From the NCBI GenBank assembly GCA_036926295.1, contig JAVFKF010000001.1:36306001-36370000 (forward strand): 64,000 nt of DNA. Reading direction: 5' to 3'. The position numbers were made by a program, and so were the translations under genes. The notes beneath the pieces were generated by a model. The model had not been told where the DNA came from. It saw only the letters and a list, made by a program, of their open reading frames with translations, and ran no database searches. Origin of the DNA: Pachydiplax longipennis. Taxonomy: Eukaryota > Arthropoda > Insecta > Odonata > Libellulidae. Shown here piece by piece: positions 12,320 to 25,100 of this stretch (positions are counted from its first letter, which is position 1; the number at the start of each line of letters is the position of its first letter).

Positions 12320-13640
12320 TGTTCTAGCCCCTATTTTCTTAAACAATGAAGAAGGAAGATGAACTTAGTTCTAAGAGTGAAAGGGAGCACATAAAAATTT
12401 GTAAGGTAAAAGATGCACGCGAATAAAAGAGAGAATATAATAGCGCTGACATTAATTAATTCAAACGACGTGCATAACCAAGAAGGAACCAAGAGAGAAA
12501 TTTGCAGCATTTTAATTCTGCAATGCGCCAATACACCCAGAGAAAACGCGTGCAAATATCCCACTTAAAATTACATACATTTTGTGTTTTCGAGCATTTA
12601 CTCAGACTAATTTCATGAAGACATAAGTACGTTTCGGCACGCGATTAGGTTAAAAGCACTCCGAGAAACTTAAAAACTTTTTCGAGGCGATTCGTCTTCG
12701 GTGCGGATTATTAACACCGTGTGGCGCTAACATCACGTCCAGGGCTGCATCCATTATCCTTCCCCTTCAGCCCAAAGTCTCCCTCTTTCGCCTTTTACGG
12801 CTAATTTTCTGCACCCTCATTCCCTAAACATTGCATTCGCCCAAGTCACGATTAAATCTTTGATGGCGTCCACTCATTTCCCGCCGCCGTCTTATACACA
12901 CCACGTCATTTCCGCTCCTCCCCCTATTACGCTCTCCTTTTTATTTCCTCACTTTTACGCTCCCATATTTCGCCAGGTAGTCCTTCCTTTTCGCGCACCA
13001 ATATCTATCCCCCTCCTTGGAGTTATTATATCCGGTCCCTTTGCCCTTTGCGTATCGCTCCAGCTTTTTATTATAGGAATTTCCCAGCGTTAGGCAATTT
13101 CCAGCTTTATCCCCGTAATTACCACATTTTTACATTTATTCCTTTGATAAGTTTTTTCCGAGGAAATGCTCTACGAGGCTTTTTTTCGGGTATCTCCTTC
13201 TAATTAATTTAACATTAGCATACGTAATCATCGGCCGTATAGTTAAAAGTTTTGTACTGCGTAACTTTAATAGTTATCTAATTAGCTGAACATAAGTGTG
13301 CACAAGATTGTTTACAACGATGAGGAAATATCTAAAACGAGCTACTTCTCGTGTTAATCCACAACCACTTTGACACTTGCTGTTTTCCTAGCCAAAGTTT
13401 GCAACGCAATTTGGCAAATATACCATTAAAACATACAGGAAATATAACAAAAATAACATATCTAACTGTCGAATTTACCCTTGCGTTCGGTGTGATATAA
13501 ACATATAAATAAGTATATGAAGTAGGTAAAAATAACATTTGATCAATTTAGAGTCTTTATAAGTAAGGTGTTGGCATGTTTTTACCCTTGTCTTTCTTAA
13601 CTCGAAGAGTTATTTTTTCTATGAAATCTGGATAGAGGAA
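12320..13640. other. No supported gene; GC-richer pyrimidine tract at 12700-13090
   Basis: A CT-rich, GC-richer tract at about 12700-13090 gives a 77-codon frame rich in Pro, Phe and Ile, a low-complexity translation without domains. The flanks are AT-rich. Confidence 0.5.
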
Positions 13641-13697
13641 TTAAATTGCCTTATGGTGGGTTTGTGCTCTAGCCAACTAAGACTCTCGAAACGGCAT
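13635..13697 (-). repeat. Degraded tRNA-like head (minus), facing the next element
   Basis: On the minus strand, TTAGTTGGCTAGAGCAC (from about 13685) resembles a tRNA A box with D-arm. Thirty bases on, a B-box-like CAATTTAATTCC is heavily degraded. It points away from the plus-strand SINE head starting at 13709, so the two lie head to head. The call depends mainly on the A box. Confidence 0.35.
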
Positions 13698-13708
13698 GTT
13701 GACTGTGC

Positions 13709-13860
13709 TAACTCGAAAGCTTAGTTGAATAAATCATCTGTTCCACAATAAAGTGGAAGATCCGGGTTCGAGTCCTGGTCATGACAGCTTTCTTTCCTTG
13801 TCTGCTTTTCCTTAAGAATTTTCCTAGGCACACGTCCTAAGGTGCAAAAGTCATAAAAAA
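13709..13860 (+). repeat. tRNA-derived SINE
   Basis: The best tRNA-like head in the window. The A-box and D-arm region AGCTTAGTTGAATAAATC (13719-13736) is followed by an anticodon-arm-like CTGTTCCACAATA and a perfect B box, GGTTCGAGTCC (13765-13775). Downstream comes a pyrimidine-rich body (CTTTCTTTCCTTGTCTG, from 13788). Similar pyrimidine-rich bodies follow the B boxes at 31558 and 62846, which argues for one SINE family rather than separate tRNA pseudogenes. There is no long A tail. Confidence 0.7.
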
Positions 13861-16050
13861 ACTTCCTTAAACCCTTTTTTACCTTATGCTTAAAGGGATT
13901 AGCTATTGAAATCGCGAAAAATATTAGCATTTCTTTCATTTGTTTTCCGTTTTATCCCTATTTTAAATATAAATTAATTATTCACAGACAAAACTGAATC
14001 TCAATGGCAAGATCTTGCTTTCTCCGACGGCCATTGGAAGGGATACATTTTTGTAGCCTCTTCCCAGGGATCCTTTTGGAATAAGATACACCAGGAGCGC
14101 CTTATTTAATGAACCCAAGTGGCTTTATCCCCGTCAATGAATGCCGTATCGATCGCAAAGCCTTAATAAAGCCAATCCACAGGCATCCATAATTCACGCC
14201 CCCCTTCTCTTATTCCCTTTTCTTTTGGGGGAAACTGAAAAGTGGCCGACGCAACCTCCCTCCTTGCATGACCTATCAAGTCACGCAGTACATACCCGCG
14301 TTTCATCAGCATCCAGTATAATTATTTCACCTTCGTCGCCGCCCCTGATTAATATTTTTGCCTTTCAGTCCTCGGACTTTAAAGGAAGGCTATCGTATAA
14401 TGAAATGACCCCCTTCTATGAGAAGTGCAGACATTTCCATTACATTACCAACAGCCACAACTTTGTTTCATCACGAACTTATTTAACCAAAATATAAACC
14501 TAAACTTCATTTTTAGCATAATAATCTTAGTGCAATTAGAACATAACACTGAAAATAGATATAATCTCAAAAAATAATTTCCGGTTTTTCGTACCTGAAT
14601 AGGATATTTCCGATAAAATTAGCATTTCCAAAGGTGGCATCACGTACATTTAAATCTTTAGCTGAGCATTTCAAGTGAGACAAATACAAAAGAAGGAAAA
14701 TGGATTGGAGAATAAATAGCGTTAGTCATAAAAAATGTCCACCATTCCCGGAATAAATTGAAAATATTTTCCTTCGCTGAAGTTCCGAACGCAAGTCATT
14801 TGTGGAAACTAACAGAACCCGTTCAAAATTCAACAGCCCGAGGTACCCGTAACACTATAGGAGATGACTACATGACTTATTTCATTTTTGTTATCATCAG
14901 GTCTGAGCAAAGAATACACCTGTATTTTCACTGGAATTTATGAAAGAAGTACCACGTACCGTAAGGTCAGAAAATTGCATTGGAATATACCTAAAGAATT
15001 TGAGTAGGAACGTTATCGTCATACCAATCGGTACAAAAGTGTTGCCTATACAAATGCTATTATTCTGTGAAAGTGTTTTCAGATGACAGTATTTCATTTA
15101 CATGATTTAATCAATCTGAAGACACTATTGTAAATGAATGTATATATGACAGATGTTACAAGGGTGGTGAAGAAATGAAATGGGTGTGTATCTTCCAAGA
15201 TTTAGCTACCATACCGATTCGTGTATTTTAAGAATTTCTCCTTTAAAATATTATATTTTAGTATGTTCATCTTTCTTTACCTCTATTATATCGCTTATAT
15301 GTTATATATTATATTATATTCAAAATTCTTATATATTATATACAAAATTCTGATTTTATGAGACGCTGATTCATTGTAATCCAATTGCCTTTGTGATGAC
15401 ATAAATCATTCCTATTTTTATTAAAAAACAAACGGAGATATACGAGGAATATCATCGAGTAGGAAGGGAATGGAAGGACGTGAAGGAATGCGACTGGAAG
15501 GGCATGCAGTACGCACAGCTTAAAAATCTTCAGCCGTCATTAAGTGCGCTGGGAAGACGACATTACATTCGTAGAGCGGAGGACATTACATTCCAACGCA
15601 TTCTCACCTCTTTATTTCTCTCTCCTTTCTCATTTTCAGAGATCCGATGCACACAGCCCATGTAATGGAATATCCCAAGTAGTAAAAACTAAACAGTATT
15701 GGTTTAAGCTTCTTTAAGGGGTAATTATAAAAATTCCCAAATTCTTTATCGAAATATAACATCTCCTATAGTTAAGATATTTATATAACTATTTTTCAGT
15801 CTTTCAACCATATAATGATTAAGATCTAACTTATCCATATAGTAGTCAAGATGATATACGAAAAGTGACAAATAATTTTTATCTATCGATTTAAAGTATT
15901 AAGATTTATCAATTACTTATATACCGTTTTATAATATAAATATCATGCATTCTCCCCGTACAATCCGTCTATCTGTAAGCGTTCCATCTTTATTATTTCT
16001 CTGATTCTTTGAACGGCTTAGTAACATCTTCTCTTAAACAGCTCTGTTTG
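13861..16050. other. No supported gene; AT-rich with TA-rich run at 15290
   Basis: The plus-strand frame at 14141-14497 (118 codons) lies in a GC-richer, Ser/Pro-rich translation with no domain. A TA-rich simple run occurs at 15290-15350. Nothing else is recognised. Confidence 0.5.
15290..15352. repeat. TATA-rich simple sequence with short direct repeat
   Basis: An imperfect (TATAT)n run in which ATTCTTATATATTATATAC and neighbouring AAAATTCT strings recur at about a 24-bp interval. This is simple sequence with no coding potential. Confidence 0.6.
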
Positions 16051-16054
16051 TCAC

Positions 16055-16122
16055 TCATAAGGCAAATATGGCATATCCATAAGGCCATTCATAAGGCATA
16101 TATATCCATAAGGCATATACAT
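16055..16122. repeat. Short degenerate tandem array (CATAAGGC motif)
   Basis: The motif CATAAGGC occurs four times in 68 bp (16056, 16078, 16090 and 16107), interleaved with CATATCC and TATATCC. Unit length varies between about 12 and 22 bp, so it is an irregular minisatellite. Confidence 0.65.
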
Positions 16123-16146
16123 TAAACGTAAATTTGTATAAAGTAA

Positions 16147-16300
16147 GATGTAGCGCTATATAAAACTACATAAACCCTGTAAGCCACCTTTTCGCGAATG
16201 GCAGGGGGTGCATGCAGCATGACTCTACTTCTCAGATCGATTTTTTTCGCGTGTTATTCACGGAATTCTAGTATCGACTTGCTCTGTCAACTATTTCTCT
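16147..16300 (-). mobile_element. LINE 3'-end remnant, family 1, with RT C-terminus
   Basis: On the minus strand, TTCCGTGAATAACACGCG (16265-16248) aligns with TTTCCGCGAACAACACGCG in the copy at 49.2 kb, where it encodes FPRTTR, part of the C-terminal reverse-transcriptase motif. About 30 bp before it, GCAAGTC matches ACAAGTC of the same copy. Downstream on the minus strand come ACCCCCTGCCATTCGCG and AGGTGGCTTACAGGGTTTA, the shared 3' untranslated block with its hairpin. The frame here contains stop codons, so it is a dead 5'-truncated copy. Confidence 0.7.
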
Positions 16301-17469
16301 CATCATTCTCGTAGTATCAGAAAGGGCAATCTAAAAGAAGATATTACGTATATATTTAACATTTATATGCATATAACAAGAAACATAATAGATATTAATC
16401 TCAACGCGGCAGGCCAAAATTGCGAACGACCATCGCAATAGATGGGCCGAATTCACAATTACGCTCTTTAAAATGAGGCCAACTTATTTCCTCCTTTCAT
16501 TTCATGGCGGGAGAAGGAAAATGAGCCCACAGAGAACATGGTCCTCCATTTGCCATCCTCTTTATCCCTCTCATCTTTTCTGGGATTACATTCCTGCGAG
16601 TGTTTGTGTGCGCTGTTCTCAGAGACTCGCCTACTCCGCATTGTGGACTGCGGTCGCCGACAAAGCGGGAATTCGCAGTCTATGCAGCCGAGAAGATATA
16701 TGTATTCACACATAAGCACGGAGAAGGATATGGAATGGAAAGAGAACATCTATCAAGAGATACAAAGACTTGGGGAAAAAATGGAGGCAATAGAATTTCA
16801 GTCGCCAAAACTTGGGTGATGAATTAGCCGGGACGAATTGAATGAATGAGGCAACCAATCGAAAGCATTTATGAACGAGATTTCTAACTGAATAGGCCGA
16901 ACTTTATGAAACGGTCTTATTAAGCATTGCGGAATTGATTTGATTTAATCACAGTGTACGGAGTAGCGAAAGTGCCGGAGCTAACCTCTATTAACAGGTA
17001 CCGAATGGAGATTTATTTTAAACAAACACTTTTCGTTAGTTTTTCCTTTTTTGTGACAGTGTTTTAATTCTCATAATAACCTTTCAAACGGTTTTTGTCT
17101 GAAGTTTGTAATAATAAAATAGAAATTTCTTTCTTTCACATAGTATATTACTGATTGCAGAAAAATCCGATTCGTATTAGTATTTTTTACGGAAAGATGA
17201 AAAAATAATTCTTTATGGGGCAATTAAAATAATTTGACGAATATATAGAAGCCTATAATTTTTGTTGACTGTTAATGTTGTGGGACAATAGTCTTGCAAC
17301 TTCCGATTCTCAAGATTTAGAAGACCTTACACACATACGTACACCAACGCACACGCTCTTAATAAAGCATTACAAAAGGATTAGTGCCAAATAGAACCAC
17401 CACCATTAGTACCGTATATTTTTAAGTTATTTAAGGGGAAAATGAATGAGGCGGCTGCTGATGGTTGTG
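16301..17469. other. No supported gene; GC-richer island at 16470-16830
   Basis: The segment 16468-16830 is GC-richer than its surroundings and has four overlapping open frames of 75-93 codons on both strands. Stop-poor base composition rather than a gene explains frames open on both strands. None has a recognisable domain. Confidence 0.45.
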
Positions 17470-17654
17470 TTAATTAAAGCATGTTACACTCCAGGAACCA
17501 TCAAAGAATATGTATATTATACAATAATATATACATATATATAGTTATAAAATAATAATTATACAATAATAATTATACAATAATTATTATAAAATAATAA
17601 TTATACATTAATATATCCTCTGATGGTTTTTGGAGTGCAACATTATTTAATTAA
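17470..17654. mobile_element. 185-bp foldback (MITE-like) element
   Basis: The two ends are inverted copies. The left end AGCATGTTACACTCC then GGAACCATCA pairs with the inverted right end ATAATGTTGCACTCC then AAAACCATCA, and the inner arms continue as AT-rich palindromic sequence. TTAATTAA flanks both ends (17470-17477 and 17647-17654). This may be a target duplication (TTAA or TTAATTAA), but because TTAATTAA is its own reverse complement it may equally be the last part of the inverted repeat. It contains no coding sequence. The superfamily cannot be fixed. Confidence 0.75.
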
Positions 17655-17720
17655 AGAGAATTTATAAAAATAATTGAATGAAATAAGGATGTTAATGAAT
17701 ACGCTGAACGATCTAAGAAT

Positions 17721-17765
17721 CTACATCTACACTGATACCCTGCAAACCGCTTATTAGCTTGAGAT
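17721..17765 (-). mobile_element. LINE 3' tail, family 1 (very short copy)
   Basis: On the minus strand, AGCGGTTTGCAGGGTATCAG is followed by TGTAGATGTAG. This is the last part of the family-1 3' untranslated region plus its six-base GTAGAT-type tail. Nothing upstream on the minus strand matches the coding region, so this is an extreme 5' truncation of about 45 bp. Confidence 0.6.
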
Positions 17766-20700
17766 TCTTGGAGGCCACAAGTTGATAGAGTAGTTAAAGA
17801 CAGTCAGACGTAAATAAATGTTTCTCTTCAATCTTCGCGGAAGCCTGAAAGTTAGAAACGAAGGCAAGTCGGATGATTGGGTATCCTCCGAAATGGGTAA
17901 TGAGTTGAAATGCACCGAAGAGATTCCAAATTTCGACGTTCCCCTCCAATCAGAAGTCAGAAACGAAAGGGCCCTCGTTAAGAGTAAAAAATTAGCCAAC
18001 TCACTCAATCGATGGCAGAGCAAAGATCCGAAGATGAGGAAGTGGCACAAACCTGGAAGGAAATAGAAAATGGATGTTATTTACAAGATATATGCATTTA
18101 TCGGTGGTAAACAAATAAATAATTATGTCTAGGTCATTCTAGTTAGGATGAGAGCTTTTACAACTGCTGGATATAATATTTAATTAAATAATTTCCTTAG
18201 GTAATTTTGTATAGAAAACAAATATGACATTGAATTTTATGACATTTGAAATTAATATCAGTTAAAATAATTCCACAAATCTGAGAGTAGAATTCTAGTA
18301 TTCCATGACAGGAGAAATAAATCATGAAAATTATAAATAAAACTTCCTCATGAAACTACATCTATAATTTAATAATACTTCATAATTTAGATATTATATA
18401 GTTATTCATGAAATTTTAACTTACTTCTCTCATTAGTTATATTCATAATAAAATTTTAAAAATCATATGATAATATGAAGCCGATTCTTCCGATGTTCAC
18501 CAGTTTTTGGGGAAATGGTAAAATTAATCAGGCAAAGATATAAAACCGATATTAGGTTAAAGAAGGTTATTTTAATTTTTAACAGAATTTTTGACTTAAT
18601 GTACCTTGTTTCTATGTATATCCCACATAAATAGTGCATATATAATGGTAGGATGTGGTTTACTGATTAAGCTATTGTAATACCAGTTCCGCATACGAAT
18701 AAAGTCACGAGTATTGTAAATAGCTTTAGCCATAATGGTGTTCCCAATTAAAAGGATTGTAATCTTTTAAACATTCTTTGCGTATAAATACTTCATATAC
18801 ATCGACTTTACTCCTCATACCAAGAAAATTTACAACTTTCAGAATAAATGATGCTCTTCGATACCTTACTTCTTGACTATTTAATGGTAGCAGTCCGAAC
18901 GCAAACTACTGCGCCAAACATTTTTCAGCGCAGACATATTTCTTTGAAGGAGGTTAATGACTCTGGCTGTCGCGAACTGATAGAATCATCGTCACGGGGA
19001 CATCCCCACGGAAACTTCAACGGACGGGGACACGGTTTGTGCATTAGATGGAGGGCTTAAATTTTCATCCTCGGTCCAGAGGAGGGACACGCAGATGAAG
19101 AAGGTGATGAGAGTCCTTTTTGACGATCGCAGGGGGTTAAAAATAGGAAGGGGTGCGATACCCTTTTCAGGGGGGAGTGAATGACCTAAAGTCGATTTCC
19201 ATATAATACAGGGGAAAATGTAGAAAAAGGGGTGTTAGATACAAGAGGATAACACTGGATAATGACGGAGAAATAAAAGGTATAGAAATGCATAAATAAG
19301 GTATGTAATCAGGACCGTTAAGTATAAGTTAATAGGAAGCATAAATATACAGGTCTACAATACCCTACGTATGACACATAAAGCATACACTGTACACACT
19401 ACTTATATCCCTAGTCGGATACTGTCACGTACCTTCCGAGGGAAAAATAATCTTTAAAGCGGCTATATCATGCGTCTATAACCGTAATATTTCATCCAGT
19501 GTCTGATCGACCTATGTGACAGAGCGGATTCATATATTTACTACATCTTCAAGGAAGTATTATCTCTGAATTTTATGAGCACGTTTAAAATAATATTAAA
19601 CCTCCTTGCTTATAACGATTACAATCCAATGTCAAGGAGAATCTTGGCTCATTGATTTTCCTTATCAATTCTCAACAGCATACTTTATTTTAGGATTTAG
19701 GTGTCTTCATAAAACATCCCATAGCTATTCTGTACTTTCAACGAGGAGACAACAATACAGAAAACTGTTTTCTGTAAAAAGAAGAAATTTTGGGCAATCT
19801 AACATTTAAGCAGGAAAAATCTGAAAGATGGAGTAAAAAAAGGAATTACATAATACAAAAAACTAACAGATAATTCGTAAAAAACTAAGGAGGTACAGAC
19901 AAATAAATTCCTAATTATTATAGAACTAGGAATTTATATGAAATACATAAACGCATCTAGCTATGAATATAATGTTCATAATATGCATTAAATAGAAAAC
20001 TTCCTTAATTAATTACTTTTCAATGATAAAGAATACTCATGTTCTGATATAGAGCATCGGTTGATATTCGAAAATTTTCTTATCCTCTATTTTGTAATCT
20101 CTTTGTTTCAGTTTTCCCTACAACATCTGCAGGAATTGCAAATCCCTTTTCTCTTTATGGATAGTTTCCTGGAAATATTTCCCTGTAATACAAAATATCA
20201 GTTTTCTCCTATGCGAATCCGTACCTTATTCCCTTTCTCCTTGTAACGTACTTGCAAAAAATCTCTATACACGAGTTTAATATTTTATATATTTTCTAAC
20301 GATATGAATCCATTTCTTTTTTGGAATTACATCTCAACGAAGATCACGTGGAAGATGTGACTTTCTATTTCCAATTTGGCCAAATAAAGACGTTTTATTG
20401 TATTGTAGATGCTAGAATTTTTAATCTAATCTTGTTAAGAGTTCCAGAATCTTTTGGTGAATAGCTAGGGGTATCGATTACTTCGGATCCGAATTTTCAA
20501 AGGAAAATCGTTGTCATCGCGCATTATAAAATAGGAAATTTCGCACGTAAATACGATGTCTCCTCACCTATGTGATAGGACGGATGGTAGACGCAAGTGA
20601 TGTATAACGTTGGGAAGAGGATCGCTGTGACGAGAATATGAGGAAAAAAATATATATTCGTTCCGACGCCTCAAACTTCGTTTAGATGGCGGATGGGTCG

Positions 20701-21866
20701 ACAATGTCTGACTGTGACGTTATCCGGCGCTTTGAAGGAAGCCTTCGCATTTGCACACTCACTTTTTTTGCGCTTCCGTGATCCTCCGACAGAGGCCCTC
20801 GCAGACGCACGGAAAAGGAGAATGGAGGAATGAAGATCGCATAGGGGGGTTCAAAAACTTAGTTTGCGATTCGTGCCGTGTTAATTTCGGAGAAAAAATT
20901 TCGCTTTTATGAAAGGAATATTCCCGGGTTCGAAATCATCGGTGGCATTTTTCGCGTGACACTCACACGTATCTGTAGAAACGCAAATTATGACGCGATT
21001 TCGAGCAAAGAATTGAAAATTCAGGCTCTCTAACGTTTTATAATTTCTAAAGATATAACTGGTCATGAGTTTGCAGATGACCAAAAAGAGAATTCCAAGG
21101 CTATTATTTCCCACGAGTCCCCTTTACAGACACGACTCCTGGAACTCTTAAATTCCATAGGAGAGACGAAGATCAAAATGTCATTAATCGTCAGAGATCA
21201 TCGTGTCAAATCAGTAAGGAGATGAAAATAATCGTTTACAAAATAAATGAAATGGTCATTACTTTTGGTATTTGAGAGACTATTGCAACCTATTTGATTC
21301 TCCGACGTCAATTTCGACTCATTTAAGAACTCGTATTTAAAAATCTTTAAAATTTTAATCAAAGCACTTAATACAATTTTAAGGTTCATTAAAATCCTAT
21401 TATTAGCTACAATTAAGAAACTTTATTCTTGTTTTTACTAGATTACAAGGTGATAATCAAATTTTCAGGCGTATCCTGGGAACGGGAAACTTAAAACAGA
21501 GAGAATCGGAACTCTAGGGAAGGCAATTAGGATCAAACAAGTGAAACCTGTTAAAGATTAAATCACTGGTGTATTGGAGCGAATGAAAATATTATTCGCC
21601 CAATATTTATTTGCGATTGCAAAAGCAGTGAAAGGTTTACTTTTCTCCGCGTTTTACATTCAGGGCAAGGAATACGAATGAATATAAACAAAATAAATAG
21701 GGGAATTTTCGAAAAATATTTTTGAAATTTTTCCCGTTTCAACTGATACCTTGCGTATTACAATCATATTTTGAGTTTACAATAACATAAAGGTGTACAT
21801 TGATTTAAGTACATGAGTCGCGAAGATGTATAGCTATGAACCTATTATATCAATCTTCATGTAAAG
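17766..21866. other. No supported gene; AT-rich with GC-richer patches
   Basis: An 82-codon plus frame (17818-18066) is overlapped by a 98-codon minus frame; neither is recognised. The GC-richer patches are at about 18900-19150 and 20560-20870. The rest is AT-rich. Confidence 0.5.
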
Positions 21867-22162
21867 CAGAGTATTCCAAACTATGAGCCGGAGTACAATA
21901 CTGTGCCACGAGAGGTAAGCGTAACAGATAAATAATGAATGTAGTTTAGATGCAAAATTTTTGATGCAAATCTTTATGAAGTGTGTTTAAAATTTTGCGC
22001 ACCATAACTTTTCAAAAATGAGAATAAGTTTTCCTTAGATTGCTGACGTTGGCAAATTTCAAGAGTTCTTTATTATCATTGATTATTCACTTGATGAGCT
22101 GTTGTAATATATGTATAGAATGCACAATGAATACTTAGACTGAATAAAACATTTCGGATATC
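21867..22162 (+). mobile_element. hAT-like non-autonomous element remnant (copy 2)
   Basis: The partner of the element at 6319. It starts CAGAGTATTCCAAACTATGA, continues with TGTGCCACGAGAGG (21901-21914) and GAAGTGTGTTTAAAATTTT. It ends with GAGCTGTTGTAATA and ATTTCGGATATCT. Both copies have accumulated many substitutions and small indels, so they are old. The hAT assignment rests on the left end only. Confidence 0.5.
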
Positions 22163-25100
22163 TGATATTTTTCCCTCTTTAACCAAATGCACTATCACCT
22201 TAAACTTGCTGCAAAATAACGAGTAATTTCCCAATAAGTATGTGTATAAATTTGACAATAAGCGATTTACTACAGTGATGATTTCAAAATTTGAAATTCG
22301 ATGCATAAATTGCTTCATTTTGGTGACTGAACAATACACCCACTGTATGGAAGTAAAATAGTTTGCAGCCAGGGATGTAGAATAAGCGGAACAAGTCAAG
22401 TCTCCAAGCAACAGTCCAAACAAACGTGTATGTAATAACTGTATTATCAGCGGCAATATATTTCTCATGTTCCCCCCACACGTAAGCGTACTGCAGAGGA
22501 TTGCGGGGGATAGAAATCGCCGATTAAAATTTTACCTTCGGAAATTTCTCTTTGGCAAGTTTCCTTTGATTCCCACGCTCGAAAAATTCGCGACATTTCG
22601 AGCGGACTCATTTCTCCAATTCAGACATCCGTAGCTTCAGAAGTACAGAGAGGGGGCAAGTGAATGATGATATAGATGATAAAGGGGCCCCATGAGCAGA
22701 AGATGCATAAAGGAGTGCGTATTCATGCGTGGCAAAATAGATACGATGGGGAAGAAGGATGACGTGCGCTTCGCAATATTCCTCAAAATTCCATTTCCGT
22801 CTGCGGGATTCTCTTTCTCTTTCTCGTGAAAAGATGGAGATAAGGATGAAAACGCTGGTCAAAGTTCCGCCTCTAAATCGGACGGGGTGCCGAGTGGAGA
22901 GAGTATAAAATTCCCAAGTTTTTCTCCTCTTATTCGAGGGAAGTATATATCGGGGCTTAGCGCCGAGTTATATGTTTGCAGCGGAGGTAAATCATGGCTA
23001 GGTATTCGATTCGAAAATTCAACGGAGGCTATTAGATAAAAAAAGAGGGTTTTTACATCCCGAGGGAGATTTTAGTGCCTCCGCAAAGGAAGGTTTTTAA
23101 GGCTCTTTTTTCGCAGAGATACCATTGCCTCCGGTCCCTCTCAAAACTTAAATGAAATATTTCGACCATGAAACGCACAAAGGAAATGTTTTTTTAAGGC
23201 CCGAAATGAGATATAGAGAATGCGCTTTAAATCATCCTAAGCCAACCTTTTTCGGGATACGTCTATCTCTTTATAGATTCACAATTTTAGTCCCTTTGCT
23301 ATCTGAATTCCGTTTTCAATCCTACGAACACCTTCCTGCGCTGTTACCTTATTTTATGGTATGATTCACGCTGTTTTATATCTTCTATAAGCAGAACGCA
23401 TTGAGTTAGAACTACTGCAATGATAAAGTAATATGAGAGGATTAATATATGATACCGAAGCAAAAATGACAGAACTTAACGTCTCATGTAATAGCTATTT
23501 TTCTATACTATAAGCTTTTTTTAATTTAGTTGATCGTAAATAATGAGGATTTTTCCCAGATATTAAAAGAGAGATTAAAAAAAAATCATTTGAACATATT
23601 GTGAGTACCGCCTTCAGTTGTTTGGTAAAAAGCAGTAAATACTAACTTTCTGGACTTTGTATTCACATGTATCACAGATGCTTTTTCATTTCCGTGTGAG
23701 CACGTCATCGTTTACCAACTCCTTCAAAATTCCCTTATCCTTCCTAACTTATTATTCACTTAATCAATAACCTTATTTTCTGCTCTACTTTCAACGACAA
23801 ACAATAATTTTGCTCTGATAATATATATCTTGTATATGCTAATAACTTCTGTTAGTTTTGTTTCCCTCTACATTTCAAAACTTCTACCCCTTTTACATGT
23901 ATTTCACACCCTTTTTGCCTCGTTTAAAATCAGGATTCGTTTTATGTATTTTATAACACACCCAATTTGAAGAAGTTTGTATTATACTGTTTTCTACACC
24001 TTTTCCTATTAAATCATCTTTCAATAATTCCCTCACTTTAATCCTGTACTCTTTTATCCATAAATTTTGTTATTCTCACATTCCTTCACTTTTGTTGTTA
24101 TGCTTCCATTCACCGATTTAAGTCTTTTATTTCCTTTCCATACCCTATCAGAATCGCTTCAAACACATAAAAGATGTATAGATAACAAATGAAAAACAGA
24201 ACCAAACCTAATTTAAGCGGATGAGGAGAAAGCGAACCACATTTCGATGAAACCACGAACGACATTTGCGATCGCGAAATAAAATCCATGAGGAATTGGC
24301 GAAGGGATGTAAGATATAAATACGAAATGGCCGTGGGTGTAGTTCACAAGATAATCCTCAGTTCGCCATGTCTTCGGAGAGAGCGGCATATTTCCCTTCA
24401 CTGGCGGAAATTGAAACCGATAGAAGTTCGGAGGTAAGAGATAAGGATTCGATGTAATATGAACATGAGGAAAGAAGATGACGTTAATCGAATGAGGAAA
24501 TACAGAGGGAAGGAAAACGTAGCGCAGCAAGATGGAGAAAATAGAGGCAAAAGATCCGGAAAAGGTTAGGGAATTAAAGTAAAAAGAGTCAGTATAGCAA
24601 AGAAGGGCTAATCATTCGATGTCCATAATAGTGTGAATCTCTTCCTGGATCTGAGCCAGAGACTCGAGATTTTTTAAGTATGAAAAAAGAAGCTTATATT
24701 ATAAAGCTGCGAAACCTAACAACGAAGGTGGCTGACGTTTAATGAAGGGATGTTTAATTTTCTACGGAAAAATGACAGGGAAAACATCAGAAAAGTGAAT
24801 CACAAGTATACACGTTAAAATAAAGATTTTACATAGAAATACAAAATTGAGAAAACATGTCCAAATTACAGGAGGTATACGCTGTATAGATTTATAACCA
24901 CTCATACAACATTGCCAACTCATTGAATAATATAAAAGATAAACGATACATTTATCAGTATACGTAAGCGGTAACTAACCCCCACATAATAGCGAGATGC
25001 AGGTAACCTGAATCTTTTAGACTCGGGTACATCAAAACCTTGTAAATGTTAAATACATCTATTTTATGAATGCACGAATTATTCATAAATGAACAAATAA

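Noticed and set aside
20212..20224. Minus-strand GGATTCGCAT, considered as a B box like that at 11579
   Set aside because: The expected A box region (plus 20255-20275) shows no match.
20938..20948. GGTTCGAAATC, considered as a tRNA B box
   Set aside because: No A box lies upstream at the right distance and no shared SINE body follows.
22904..22910. TATAAAA in a GC-richer setting, considered as a core promoter
   Set aside because: No initiator-like sequence at the expected distance, and TATA-like words are very common here.
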